Origin: Gallibacterium melopsittaci
Lineage (GTDB): Bacteria; Pseudomonadota; Gammaproteobacteria; Enterobacterales; Pasteurellaceae
Assembly: GCF_042433085.1 (NCBI RefSeq)
Contig: NZ_JBHLWA010000010.1
Coordinates: 62,001-126,000 of the forward strand
Length of the DNA: 64,000 bases
Direction of reading: 5' to 3'
Part shown: positions 8,424-16,692 of the stretch, in pieces
Position numbering within the stretch: position 1 is the first letter of the stretch
How the letters are laid out: each line of letters opens with the position of its first letter
The notes under the pieces: generated by a model
Told to the model about the DNA's origin: nothing
What the model saw: only the letters and a program-made list of their open reading frames with translations
Databases searched by the model: none
Translations under genes and position numbers: made by a program

Positions 8424-9272
8424 TTAATTTAAAGGGAAAACCGCATTGATTTGTCCAGTGCCTGAGCTAGGGAATAAGTCTGTTAAAATTTCAACACCTT
8501 TGTTGTATTTATCCCAACCAAGCATTCCCAATAACATCACCGTATCGTGCATATTGCCTTCACCGCGGCAAAATTCAGCATATTCAGGTAACATTGCACA
8601 GAAATCTTTGAAGTTGCCTTGTTTCCACATTTCTACAACGTGTAAATCAACTTGATGTTCAAACTCTCTGGTATAACTGTTCATTCCCTCTGCTGCACGT
8701 TCATCTGGAATGAAGTAGTGCGAAAGTGAACCACTGGCTAATACCGCAACAGTACCATCATAGGCTTCAATTGCTTCTAATACAGCCTCACCTAATTTGC
8801 GACTATTTTCAAAATCATGCGAGGTACAAAATGCAGAAATGGAAACCACTTTGAAATGCTTATCTTGATTCATATACCGCATTGGTACTAATGTGCCATA
8901 TTCCAATTTCAAACTTGGAATTTCGTGTGCTTGTGCCCGTACACCTTTTTTCACCGCAAAATCAGCAATTAAATGCCCTAATTCAGGATTACCATCATAA
9001 TTAAACGTAATATCTTTAATGAAATGAGGTAGCTCATTGCTGGTATAGATCCCTTCAAAATGATCACAGCAGTTAATGTGATAAGCACTATTCACCAACC
9101 AGTGTGTATCAAAAACAATGATGGTATCGACCCCTAACTCACGACAACGGCGACTAATTTCTTTATGGCCTTGGATTGCACTTTCACGGCAACCGTGGTT
9201 TTTACCAGGTAATTCAGAAAGATACATTGACGGCACATGTGTAATTTTGGCGGCTAATGCTAATTTACCCAT
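8424..9272 (-). CDS. hpaD: 3,4-dihydroxyphenylacetate 2,3-dioxygenase
   Basis: HpaD cleaves the homoprotocatechuate ring extradiol to 5-carboxymethyl-2-hydroxymuconate semialdehyde. At 282 residues it matches the enterobacterial HpaD (283) and belongs to the LigB-type, Fe(II) extradiol dioxygenases, not the vicinal-oxygen-chelate type. Likely iron and active-site histidines are seen in AKITHVPSMYL, LPGKNHGCRE, VFDTHWLVNSAYH and LASGSLSHYF. It lies between hpaE (16 nt) and hpaF (9 nt). Being O2-dependent, it makes this island an aerobic one. Confidence 0.95.
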   Translation of the reverse strand: MGKLALAAKITHVPSMYLSELPGKNHGCRESAIQGHKEISRRCRELGVDTIIVFDTHWLVNSAYHINCCDHFEGIYTSNELPHFIKDITFNYDGNPELGHLIADFAVKKGVRAQAHEIPSLKLEYGTLVPMRYMNQDKHFKVVSISAFCTSHDFENSRKLGEAVLEAIEAYDGTVAVLASGSLSHYFIPDERAAEGMNSYTREFEHQVDLHVVEMWKQGNFKDFCAMLPEYAEFCRGEGNMHDTVMLLGMLGWDKYNKGVEILTDLFPSSGTGQINAVFPLN

Positions 9273-9288
9273 AGCGCTCTCCTCATAT

Positions 9289-10752
9289 TTATTTTACGCC
9301 CCAGCGTGGGATCGTGTGGTTTTCTAACGGTAAACAGATATTCTTGATTTCAGCGAAGACTTCAAAACTATATTCACCACCTTCACGACCAACACCAGAC
9401 GCTTTAATACCACCAAATGGTTGACGGAGATCGCGGATATTATGACTATTAATAAACACCATACCAGCTTCAATGCCGTGAGCTAAACGATGTGCTTTGC
9501 CTAAATCGTTAGTCCAAACATAAGAAGCCAAACCATATTCAACATCATTAGCTAAACGTAATGCCTCTTCTTCATCTTTGAATGGAATTAAGCAAGCCAC
9601 TGGCCCAAAGATCTCTTCTTGAGCAATTCGCATCTTATTATTCACGTTGGCAAAAACAGTTGGGCGAATAAAGTTACCTTTACTGAGATGTTCTGGTAAA
9701 CCCTCTGGACGTTCTAAGCCACCAGCCATTAAGGTTGCCCCTTCTTCGATACCAATACGGATATAACCAGTTACTTTATCGTAATGTTGACGAGTAATCA
9801 TTGAACCAACTTGTGTATTAAAGTCTTGTGGATCGCCGACAATAATACGTTTAGCTCGAGCAGCAAACTCTTTAACAAAATCATCATAGATAGTTTCTTG
9901 AATAAAAATACGCGAACCAGCAGTACAACGTTCCCCATTTAATGAGAAAATCGCAAAGAGCGAAGAATCTAAAGCACGTTCTACATCGGCATCATCAAAG
10001 ATTAAGACTGGCGACTTACCACCTAATTCCATTGAGAATTTTTTCAAACCAGCATTACGCATAATATTGCGTCCAGTCACCGTACCACCAGTGAAAGAAA
10101 CGGCACGCACATCATTATGGCAAACCAATGCGTGACCAGCTGTGGCACCATAACCTTGTACAACATTGAAAACCCCTTCAGGAATACCCGCTTCTAATAC
10201 CAAACGGCCTAATTCATTGGCTGTAAGTGGTGATAATTCTGACATTTTTAATACGGCGGTATTACCTAACGCTAAACAAGGTGCAGTTTTCCAAGTTGCT
10301 GTCATAAATGGTACGTTCCAAGGTGAAACTAAACCACAAACACCAACAGGTTGATAAAGGGTATAGTTGAGCATTTTGTCATCAACAGGATAAGAATGCC
10401 CATTCATACGAGTACAAACTTCGGCAAAGAAGTTGAAATTGTGTGATGCACGAGGAATTAATACATTTTTGGTTTGATGAATTGGTAATCCAGTATCTAA
10501 TGTTTCTAATTCAGCTAACTGTGCGACATGTTTATCAATTAAATCCCCTAAATTACGCATTAATTTAGCACGTTCTTTTGCTGGTGTTTTTGACCATTTA
10601 GGGAAAGCATCTTTTGCCGCTTGTACTGCCGCATTAATCTCTTTTTCACCACCACTGGCTACTTCACAAATCACTTCACCTGTCGCTGGATTAATATTTT
10701 GAAATGTTTCTTCGCTGGCAACTTCTTTACCATTGATCCAATGTTTAATCAT
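9289..10752 (-). CDS. hpaE: 5-carboxymethyl-2-hydroxymuconate-semialdehyde dehydrogenase
   Basis: HpaE oxidises the ring-cleavage semialdehyde to the dicarboxylate. The 487-residue protein is an NAD-dependent aldehyde dehydrogenase: SPWNVPFMTATWK and SFTGGTVTGR (cofactor site), MELGGKSP with the base Glu, and LNGERCTAGSR with the catalytic Cys. NGHSYPVDDKMLNYTLYQPVGVC and the ending FAEIKNICLPLENHTIPRWG are typical of HpaE rather than GabD, which is encoded separately at the end of the operon. It lies between hpaG2 (23 nt) and hpaD (16 nt). Confidence 0.95.
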   Translation of the reverse strand: MIKHWINGKEVASEETFQNINPATGEVICEVASGGEKEINAAVQAAKDAFPKWSKTPAKERAKLMRNLGDLIDKHVAQLAELETLDTGLPIHQTKNVLIPRASHNFNFFAEVCTRMNGHSYPVDDKMLNYTLYQPVGVCGLVSPWNVPFMTATWKTAPCLALGNTAVLKMSELSPLTANELGRLVLEAGIPEGVFNVVQGYGATAGHALVCHNDVRAVSFTGGTVTGRNIMRNAGLKKFSMELGGKSPVLIFDDADVERALDSSLFAIFSLNGERCTAGSRIFIQETIYDDFVKEFAARAKRIIVGDPQDFNTQVGSMITRQHYDKVTGYIRIGIEEGATLMAGGLERPEGLPEHLSKGNFIRPTVFANVNNKMRIAQEEIFGPVACLIPFKDEEEALRLANDVEYGLASYVWTNDLGKAHRLAHGIEAGMVFINSHNIRDLRQPFGGIKASGVGREGGEYSFEVFAEIKNICLPLENHTIPRWGVK

Positions 10753-10775
10753 AGTGTTATCCTCTCTAAAACTGG

Positions 10776-11537
10776 TTATTGATTAAAAAATGCACATTCA
10801 CTTACAAGATAATTGGTTAACTTTCCAACCTGTTCAATTTCAACATCTACAACATCGCCAGGTTTAACATCTGCTAACCCTTTCGGTGTGCCTGTCGCAA
10901 TCATGTCACCGGGTTGCAATGTCACTCTATGCGAGAGGTACTCCACTAAAAATGGAATATCAAAAATCATATCTTTGGTGCTGCCTTGTTGTTTCAATTC
11001 ACCATTAATCCACGTTTTTAATGTCAAATTCATTGGATCAACAATATCATCACGATCGACAATCCAAGGACCAACTGGTGTGGTAGCATCACGGTTTTTA
11101 ACGCGTAAATTTGGGCGATAATAATTTTCTAAGTAATCACGAATAGCATAGTCATTACATAAGGTATAACCTGCTATATACTCCATAGCCTGTTCACGTT
11201 TTATATCTTTGGCAACTTTGCCAATCACGGCGACTAATTCACACTCATAGTGCATATATTCGACATTATCTGGTCGCCAAGTTACTTGTTTATGTCCTGT
11301 ATAAGTATTTGGTGCTTTGATAAATACGAGTGGTGTTGTTGGTGCTTTAAATTCCAACTCAGAAGCGTGATCAGCATAATTTAAGCCAAGTGCATACATT
11401 GTGCCGTTGCTTGGTGGTAGCCATTGCACGGCTGCCGCAGGAATCGGTTGTTGATTCGCTAATAAGAGTGTGTCGTCATCCAGTACAGTCACGACTTGCA
11501 CTTGGTTGCGATAGAGTACACGAGCATATCTAGCCAT
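10776..11537 (-). CDS. hpaG2: HpaG C-terminal-type subunit, isomerase/decarboxylase
   Basis: Corresponds to the C-terminal half of E. coli HpaG, the bifunctional isomerase/decarboxylase acting between HpaF and HpaH. The match is very close: YALGLNYADHASELEF, VFIKAPNTYTGH, YMHYECELVAVIGK, YTLCNDYAIRDYLENYY and GDMIATGTPKGLADV. The Glu-x-Glu of HYECELV and the Asp of CNDYA are the expected divalent-metal ligands of the FAH fold, so this half should hold the metal site. I chose the ATG at 11537 (253 residues) because AAGGAG lies 6-11 nt before it; an upstream in-frame ATG at 11558 would overlap hpaG1. Confidence 0.92.
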   Translation of the reverse strand: MARYARVLYRNQVQVVTVLDDDTLLLANQQPIPAAAVQWLPPSNGTMYALGLNYADHASELEFKAPTTPLVFIKAPNTYTGHKQVTWRPDNVEYMHYECELVAVIGKVAKDIKREQAMEYIAGYTLCNDYAIRDYLENYYRPNLRVKNRDATTPVGPWIVDRDDIVDPMNLTLKTWINGELKQQGSTKDMIFDIPFLVEYLSHRVTLQPGDMIATGTPKGLADVKPGDVVDVEIEQVGKLTNYLVSECAFFNQ

Positions 11538-11547
11538 ATTTTGCTCC

Positions 11548-12234
11548 TTATTTTGCACTTTCCACGACAGTATTCGCTACACAACCTAACTGCTCAAAAG
11601 TTGTTTCGATATGACTGTTTTTAGTTACAATAATTGGGCAATCATCTGTCCCGACTAATAAAATATCGCCACATTTAAAGGTCATAAATTGACTAAGAAA
11701 CGAGATTAATTCTGAAATACTGCGTAACATTTTATTGCCCTCACTGGTTTTCTTTAATTGGCCGTCCACATTGACTTGAATGGCAATACTCTCTGGATCG
11801 GCTACGGCTGATTTTTGCACCTCTTGTCCAATGACACAGAAGCCATCTCGACAACGTCCCGTAATATCAGGACGATAATAATCATCGCTTGGCAATGAAA
11901 AGAGATTAACAGGAACAAAACCACGAATATGTTGATGAGCTTGTTGCTCAGTCACTCTTGACGTTGTATCGGCAAAGACAACACCAATATGCGGTTCAAC
12001 ACGAAGTTGAGTTTGTTCTGCGGGTAATACAACATTTGCCCCATTACGATTAAGCGTACTTGGTGGTTGTAAAAAAATTACTGGTGTTTTTGGTGCTGCT
12101 TTATAAGGTGCTTGTTGAAATTTATCGGCTAGTCGTGCTAACTGTTCACGGCTATTTAATGCAATGGCAAACACACTTGGTGCTGCAGTGGTACAAGATT
12201 CAACCACATATTTTGCTAATGATGTTTGTGTCAT
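11548..12234 (-). CDS. hpaG1: HpaG N-terminal-type subunit, isomerase/decarboxylase
   Basis: Corresponds to the N-terminal half of the HpaG fusion of E. coli: FAIALNSREQL, FQQAPYKAAPKTPVIFL, YYRPDITGRCRDGFCVIG and a C-terminal GDILLVGTDD. The 228-residue protein is encoded as a separate gene that stops 10 nt before hpaG2, so the two chains probably assemble. In the position where the partner has YECEL this half has VEPHIGVV, and no CNDYA-like metal Asp is seen, as in the E. coli N-terminal half, which suggests a degenerate metal site. It is the first catabolic enzyme gene after the TRAP transporter genes. Confidence 0.9.
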   Translation of the reverse strand: MTQTSLAKYVVESCTTAAPSVFAIALNSREQLARLADKFQQAPYKAAPKTPVIFLQPPSTLNRNGANVVLPAEQTQLRVEPHIGVVFADTTSRVTEQQAHQHIRGFVPVNLFSLPSDDYYRPDITGRCRDGFCVIGQEVQKSAVADPESIAIQVNVDGQLKKTSEGNKMLRSISELISFLSQFMTFKCGDILLVGTDDCPIIVTKNSHIETTFEQLGCVANTVVESAK

Positions 12235-12255
12235 AAAAAATATCCTCTATTCAAA

Positions 12256-13587
12256 CTATTCAAATAGGTGAACAAGTCCATAAGCTAAAATCGGCACGAA
12301 TGTGACTAAAGCGATACGTGCAAAATCAGACATTAGAAAAGCAAAGATCCATTTTGAAGTTTGACCTAATGACGTTTCTCCATCGATTTTATTGATAATA
12401 AAGAGGTTCATACCTACTGGTGGCGTAACAAGACCGATTTCGACAACCATTAAGGCTAAAATCCCAAACCAGATAGATTTATCTTGTGCAGAAAGCCCCC
12501 AGAAATCTAACCCCATAATAATTGGGTAAAAAATTGGAATCGTGAGGAGAATCATTGCGAGTGAATCCATCACACAACCTAAGAATAAGTAGATTAATAA
12601 GATAGTGAACAGAACTAATAATGGTGGAAATTGTTGTTCAACTACCCACGCCGCTAATTGATTCGGCATTTGTGTAATCGCTAACCCTGAATTCAATAAA
12701 TCGGCACCAATCAGTACCATAAAAATCATTGCGGTAGTGGTTGCTGTTCCTAAAATGCTATCAATCACCCCACGCCAATTTAAGCCGCCATTTAACCAAG
12801 CAATCACACCACAAGCAGCAGCACCAATAGAGGCTGATTCTGTTGGATTTGCCCAACCAGCATAAATACTGACAATCACAATCAAGAACACAATAAAGAT
12901 TGGAATAACTTGGAATTGGCTTTTTAATGCTTCTTTAAATGGCATTTTTTCGGACGTTGGACCTGCATCAGGATTGATAGTGACTAAAATTTTCACCACT
13001 AACACATATCCAAGCATAGCTAACAGACCAGGAATAATGGCAGCAACAAATAGCTTCCCAATAGACTCTTGAGTAAGTACCGCATAAATAATTAATGGAA
13101 CAGATGGAGGAATTAAAATACCAAGCGTTCCCCCTGCGGCTAAAGTTGCAGTGGACAACGCACCTGAATATTTTCTTTTCTTTAATTCAGGTAAAGCGAC
13201 CTGTCCCATAGTAGCTGCAGTTGCTAAAGAAGAACCACAAATTGCACCAAAGGCTGCACAACTACCAATGGCAGACATAGCTAAACCACCCCGCCAATGA
13301 CCGATAAAGCTACTTGCCGCTTTAAATAGTGCTTTCGACATACCACCGTTAAGTGCAAATTGTCCCATTAAAATAAAGAATGGAATTACCGCTAAATCGT
13401 AATTGGATAAACGTGCGTAAACTAAGCCATTTAAGGTAAACATCAACATACTGACATCACCTTGTCCTAAGTAGAGGTAAAGCCCTGCTGCGGCAACAAA
13501 CATCGCAATCCCAATATGAATACGGATTAAGAGTAAAGTTAATAGGATTAGGAATCCAACAATTCCCATTTCAACACCACTCATCAT
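12256..13587 (-). CDS. TRAP transporter large permease, DctM family
   Basis: A 443-residue polytopic membrane protein with about 12 or more hydrophobic segments and the DctM landmarks: IPFFILMGQFALNGGMSKALF, a GAICGSSLATAATMGQVALPELKKR loop (cited in parts: SSLATAATMG), GTLGILIPPSVPLIIYA, and the C-terminal GLVTPPVGMNLFII. It should carry out substrate translocation coupled to ion symport. The gene is 3 nt after the small permease gene and 21 nt before hpaG1. Location in the 4-HPA operon suggests 4-hydroxyphenylacetate or a related aromatic acid as substrate; that is inference. Confidence 0.93.
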   Translation of the reverse strand: MMSGVEMGIVGFLILLTLLLIRIHIGIAMFVAAAGLYLYLGQGDVSMLMFTLNGLVYARLSNYDLAVIPFFILMGQFALNGGMSKALFKAASSFIGHWRGGLAMSAIGSCAAFGAICGSSLATAATMGQVALPELKKRKYSGALSTATLAAGGTLGILIPPSVPLIIYAVLTQESIGKLFVAAIIPGLLAMLGYVLVVKILVTINPDAGPTSEKMPFKEALKSQFQVIPIFIVFLIVIVSIYAGWANPTESASIGAAACGVIAWLNGGLNWRGVIDSILGTATTTAMIFMVLIGADLLNSGLAITQMPNQLAAWVVEQQFPPLLVLFTILLIYLFLGCVMDSLAMILLTIPIFYPIIMGLDFWGLSAQDKSIWFGILALMVVEIGLVTPPVGMNLFIINKIDGETSLGQTSKWIFAFLMSDFARIALVTFVPILAYGLVHLFE

Positions 13588-13590
13588 AGA

Positions 13591-14118
13591 CTATACCCCT
13601 TTTTGTGTGGCGTGCATTACGCAGTAATAGAGAGAGCAGATAGCCATTAAGACAAAACCTGGGATCATTAGCATATTCGGTATCCAAACTGGAATAGACA
13701 TTAATGCCGTCACTTCAGCGAAGTCATATAACGCCATACTTTGAATAACCATTCGGTACACTAATAACACTGCAACAGCAAATAAGACTAAATCTGCGAA
13801 AGCATCCATTTTATTTTGCACAGAGAGTGGAAATTTCATTGTGAAAAAATCCACTTTAAGATGCTCATACATAATGGTACAGAAAGGTAAAAATAGTGAG
13901 CCAGCAACAGCTCCACCTGCTTGAACTAATTCAATATCGCCTACTACCCCACCGAATCCTAATTTACGTCCCACTAATGAATAGAGTGAAATCGCAATTA
14001 GAATAAGAAAGATAAATCCACCAGCAATGGCACATTTTCTTGTGATTTGATATAAAACTCGTCCTACAGGGGTATCAACTAAAGTAGGAACTGCGTTGAC
14101 AGGCAATGTTTCACTCAT
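13591..14118 (-). CDS. TRAP transporter small permease, DctQ family
   Basis: A 175-residue protein with four predicted membrane helices (around residues 25-50, 65-90, 105-130 and 150-170), the DctQ pattern; GGAVAGSLFLPFCTIMYEHLKVDFF includes the family-typical segment after helix 2 (key part HLKVDFF). I placed the start at the ATG at 14118 because AGGAGG lies 6 nt before it; an upstream in-frame ATG at 14136 has no such site. A strong hairpin lies just upstream, between dctP and this gene. Confidence 0.9.
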   Translation of the reverse strand: MSETLPVNAVPTLVDTPVGRVLYQITRKCAIAGGFIFLILIAISLYSLVGRKLGFGGVVGDIELVQAGGAVAGSLFLPFCTIMYEHLKVDFFTMKFPLSVQNKMDAFADLVLFAVAVLLVYRMVIQSMALYDFAEVTALMSIPVWIPNMLMIPGFVLMAICSLYYCVMHATQKGV

Positions 14119-14129
14119 TGCGTCCTCCT

Positions 14130-14150
14130 GCCCCATCTATCTGATGGGGC
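14130..14150 (-). other. Intercistronic hairpin between dctP-like and dctQ-like genes
   Basis: On the coding strand GCCCCATC (14150-14143) pairs perfectly with GATGGGGC (14137-14130) around AGATA. The AGGAGG of the downstream gene starts at the base of the stem. No U-tract follows, so it does not look like a terminator; it may protect the 3' end of the binding-protein mRNA and help it outnumber the permease. Confidence 0.55.
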
Positions 14151-14170
14151 GAACAGTTAGAAGGTAATGG

Positions 14171-15196
14171 TTAATTTTGTTCCTTAACCATTTGTTTAAT
14201 ATCATCGATTAATTTTTGGCCATCGATACCAGATTTCTTCGCATCCGCAATCCATTGTTCGGTAACGGATTTGGTTAACTCTTGCATTTGTTGCGTATGG
14301 TTAGCATCAAATTTAGCAATCGTTCCTTTACCTGCTACAGTTTTATCAATAGCCTCTTTTTCTGCCTGTTCCCAAGCCTTAGTAATACGTTCTACCATTG
14401 CTGGGCCACTATATTTATCGAAGATCGCTTTCAAATCAGCAGGCATACTGTTGTATTTATTTTTGTTCATTAACAACATTAAAACGGTAACAGTTGGATA
14501 AGGTTGACCAGCTTCAGGTAAAACGTGATATTTAGTCACTTCATCTAACTTAGACGGTGGCACAACTTCCCAAGCTCCCATTGCACCATCAACTACCCCT
14601 TTAGAGATACTTTCAGCAACTTGTGATGGTGGAATAGAAATTGCTTCACCACCAAGTGCTTTCATAATTTGTGAAGCGAGGCGAGTAGGTGTTCTCAGTT
14701 TTAATCCTTTAAGATCACTGACATTATTAAGCGGTTTATTGGCGTGGAATGTTACCCCACCATCAGTTTGCACACTCAAGACTTTAAAATCTTTAAACTC
14801 ACCATCTTTAGAATATTTTTCAAAGAATTTCCAAGCGACTTGGTTACCAACACGAGAATTAGGTAAAAGGAAAGGTGTTTCAAGTGCCTCAATTGTTTTA
14901 AAACGTCCAGCAGAATAACCAGGTGCAGTCCAAACAATATCTGCAACACCATAACGAACTTGGTCAACTAATTGTGCAGGTGTCCCACCAAGTTGGTTTA
15001 ATGGATAGAGTTGGCATTCAATACGACCATTGGACTCTTTATTTAAATCATTACACCATGGAGTAAGAATTTTTTGATGAATGGTTGAAAGAGGCGGTAA
15101 AAAGTGTCCAATTTTTAATGTAACTTTATCTGCAGCCCAAACGTTTGTTGCGGCCGAAACAGCTAAAATAGAAGCTAATAATGTCATTTTTTTCAT
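14171..15196 (-). CDS. TRAP transporter substrate-binding protein, DctP family
   Basis: A 341-residue periplasmic binding protein. Residues 1-21 form a Sec signal peptide ending VWAA before DKVTLKIGHF. Family segments: LGGTPAQLVDQVRYGVADI, KGLKLRTPTRLASQIMKALGG with the conserved ligand-binding Arg, and VDGAMGAWEVVPP. It should bind the solute for the DctQM-like permease downstream. The start has GGAG 8 nt upstream. It is the first gene of the leftward hpa transcript, behind a promoter resembling that of hpaB, so 4-HPA-induced expression is likely; the ligand is inferred from context. Confidence 0.92.
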   Translation of the reverse strand: MKKMTLLASILAVSAATNVWAADKVTLKIGHFLPPLSTIHQKILTPWCNDLNKESNGRIECQLYPLNQLGGTPAQLVDQVRYGVADIVWTAPGYSAGRFKTIEALETPFLLPNSRVGNQVAWKFFEKYSKDGEFKDFKVLSVQTDGGVTFHANKPLNNVSDLKGLKLRTPTRLASQIMKALGGEAISIPPSQVAESISKGVVDGAMGAWEVVPPSKLDEVTKYHVLPEAGQPYPTVTVLMLLMNKNKYNSMPADLKAIFDKYSGPAMVERITKAWEQAEKEAIDKTVAGKGTIAKFDANHTQQMQELTKSVTEQWIADAKKSGIDGQKLIDDIKQMVKEQN

Positions 15197-15320
15197 GGTA
15201 GGTCTCCATCATAAATATGAGGTGTTGCATGAACTTGCCTAAAACCATAAAGAAGCAAGCAGAGTAGTTATTATTAAAATCGTTAAGACTATTTAGAAAA
15301 CAGACATAAAGGTCAAAACT

Positions 15321-15352
15321 CAATCTTAATAGTTAAAAAATTATTAAGATTG
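15321..15352 (-). other. Stem-loop at the predicted 5' end of the dctP mRNA
   Basis: A 10-bp perfect inverted repeat: on the - strand CAATCTTAAT (15352-15343) and ATTAAGATTG (15330-15321). It begins 7 nt downstream of the predicted -10 (15364-15359), so the message would start with this stem-loop. A stabilising 5' structure is a guess. Confidence 0.35.
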
Positions 15353-15358
15353 TTAAAA

Positions 15359-15417
15359 TTTATAATGGATTTTTTACAAACTTGAAATGTACTTTTCTGC
15401 CAAAAAACTGTACTTTT
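15359..15417 (-). promoter_or_regulatory. dctP-hpaG1...gabD promoter with paired HpaA-type half-sites
   Basis: On the - strand the decamer GAAAAGTACA occurs twice (15417-15408 and 15396-15387 or 1 nt either side), 21 bp apart, i.e. two helical turns. The second copy abuts TTTCAA as the -35 (15387-15382), then 17 bp, then TATAAA as the -10 (15364-15359). The same arrangement precedes hpaB. Direct half-sites next to the -35 are typical for AraC-family activators; HpaA, encoded just upstream, is the obvious candidate. Confidence 0.65.
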
Positions 15418-15438
15418 CCCCATTAAGGGGTTGAGATT

Positions 15439-16368
15439 TTAGGATGTGTGATCTCGATCGCGAAATCTTTTTGGTGATACACCAACACGAGATTGGAAAT
15501 AACGAGAAAAATAAGCAGGATCGTTAAAACCAAGATCATACGCAATTTTACTAACCGAATCTTGAGAATAAAGCAGTTTAAAACGTGCTTCTTGTAGCTG
15601 ACGTTCAATAATAATTTGCTTAGGTGATAAACCAGAGAATTTTTTACATAAAACATTTAAACGACTTTCACTAATACAAAGAAGTGTTAAATATTCCGAA
15701 ATTGTCCAGTTCTTTCTAAAATGCTCTTCAACCAACAGATTAAATTGATTAAAGAGATCAATATCGCCACCTCTTATTGGTAATTTCTCTACTGTCTGAA
15801 TATTCAATTCTTGCAAACGCATAATATTGATAAACAGAATTTTGGTGTAAAGACGTAGCATTGCATGTTTTTCGATTAAATCACGAGTATATTCTTCCCT
15901 AATTTTGTTCAGAACATTTTCAATCTCAAGTGTAATCGAGGATTTTTTTTCTAACTCAAAGCAACCTGAATGAAAGTAATTACTTTTTTGTTGGATCGAA
16001 TTCAGTAAGTCCCAAATAAATTTCTGTGGAATCGTTAATACATGACCAACAGCATCTAACTCAGTATAAAAACTGTGTGGAACAGAAGGTGGAGTAAGAA
16101 AAAAGCAAGGTGCTTTTAAACTATAAACATTTTCACCGAGCTGCAGATAGATTGCACCTGCTGTAAGATAATGCACTTGGAAATAACGGTCGTGAAAATG
16201 GAGTTTAGGAAACTGCCCATAAAATAGGCGTAAATTTTCAAAAGATTCATAATGAATTTGTGAACCATCTTTGGGAGCACCATAAGTTTTTGCTATATCA
16301 ATATTGGTTGCTTCAATTTTTGAATGATCCAATAAGGTAATAAAACTTTCTTTATCATAAATGTGCAT
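15439..16368 (-). CDS. hpaA: AraC-family activator of 4-HPA catabolism
   Basis: A 309-residue regulator with an N-terminal cupin-like sensor domain (FHDRYFQVHYLTAGAIYLQLG, PCFFLTPPSVPHSFY) and a C-terminal AraC-type double helix-turn-helix (ISEYLTLLCISESRLNVL, then SVSKIAYDLGFNDPAYFSRYF and GVSPKRFR). In E. coli HpaA activates hpaBC in response to 4-HPA; position between hpaBC and the catabolic operon supports the same job. It reads leftward and its stop is only 22 nt from the first operator half-site of the dctP promoter, so read-through into the operon is possible. No MarR-type hpaR is present in the window. Confidence 0.9.
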   Translation of the reverse strand: MHIYDKESFITLLDHSKIEATNIDIAKTYGAPKDGSQIHYESFENLRLFYGQFPKLHFHDRYFQVHYLTAGAIYLQLGENVYSLKAPCFFLTPPSVPHSFYTELDAVGHVLTIPQKFIWDLLNSIQQKSNYFHSGCFELEKKSSITLEIENVLNKIREEYTRDLIEKHAMLRLYTKILFINIMRLQELNIQTVEKLPIRGGDIDLFNQFNLLVEEHFRKNWTISEYLTLLCISESRLNVLCKKFSGLSPKQIIIERQLQEARFKLLYSQDSVSKIAYDLGFNDPAYFSRYFQSRVGVSPKRFRDRDHTS

Positions 16369-16395
16369 AAACGGCCCTCACAATTCATAACAGAT

Positions 16396-16435
16396 AAAAT
16401 CCCCCTTCAAAAATTGAAGGGGGTTAGGGGGATTT
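16396..16435. repeat. Short palindromic repeat related to the dispersed family
   Basis: CCCCCTTCAA (16401-16410) and TTGAAGGGGG (16414-16423) form a 10-bp perfect hairpin. An alternative pairing joins AAATCCCCC and GGGGGATTT (16427-16435). It resembles the AAATCTCCCCTAG...GAAAGAGGGGG end of the repeat at 33920-34095 and the copy at 18872-18912. Confidence 0.5.
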
Positions 16436-16530
16436 AAGCAATCTCTATTTATTAACAGTAATCAATGAATTACCCCCAAAGTGGATTTATTCTAACATCT
16501 TTTTTCTGTAAAAATGAATTCAATCTAGGT

Positions 16531-16552
16531 AAATGAGATCTAACTCACATTT
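16531..16552. promoter_or_regulatory. CRP-like site upstream of hpaBC
   Basis: The core TGAGATCTAACTCACA fits TGTGA-N6-TCACA with one mismatch, and the flanks AAA and TTT also agree with the consensus. It lies about 25 bp upstream of the paired HpaA-type half-sites. cAMP-CRP control of hpaBC is established for E. coli; here it is inferred. Confidence 0.6.
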
Positions 16553-16576
16553 TATTGATAAAACTGCCAAATAACA

Positions 16577-16636
16577 GAAAAGTACATTTTTTAACGTAAA
16601 AATTACATTTTAATAACACATTTTCTCCTCTATAAA
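16577..16636 (+). promoter_or_regulatory. hpaBC promoter with paired HpaA-type half-sites
   Basis: GAAAAGTACA (16577-16586) and a variant AAAAATTACA (16598-16607) are 21 bp apart. The second abuts TTTTAA (-35, 16608-16613), followed by 17 bp and TATAAA (-10, 16631-16636). The layout is the same to the base as that of the dctP promoter. The hpaB start codon is 56 nt downstream. Confidence 0.65.
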
Positions 16637-16692
16637 TGTCACTACTACCCAATAAGGGTAAAATTCCAACAACTTTATAAGGAGTGACTACC

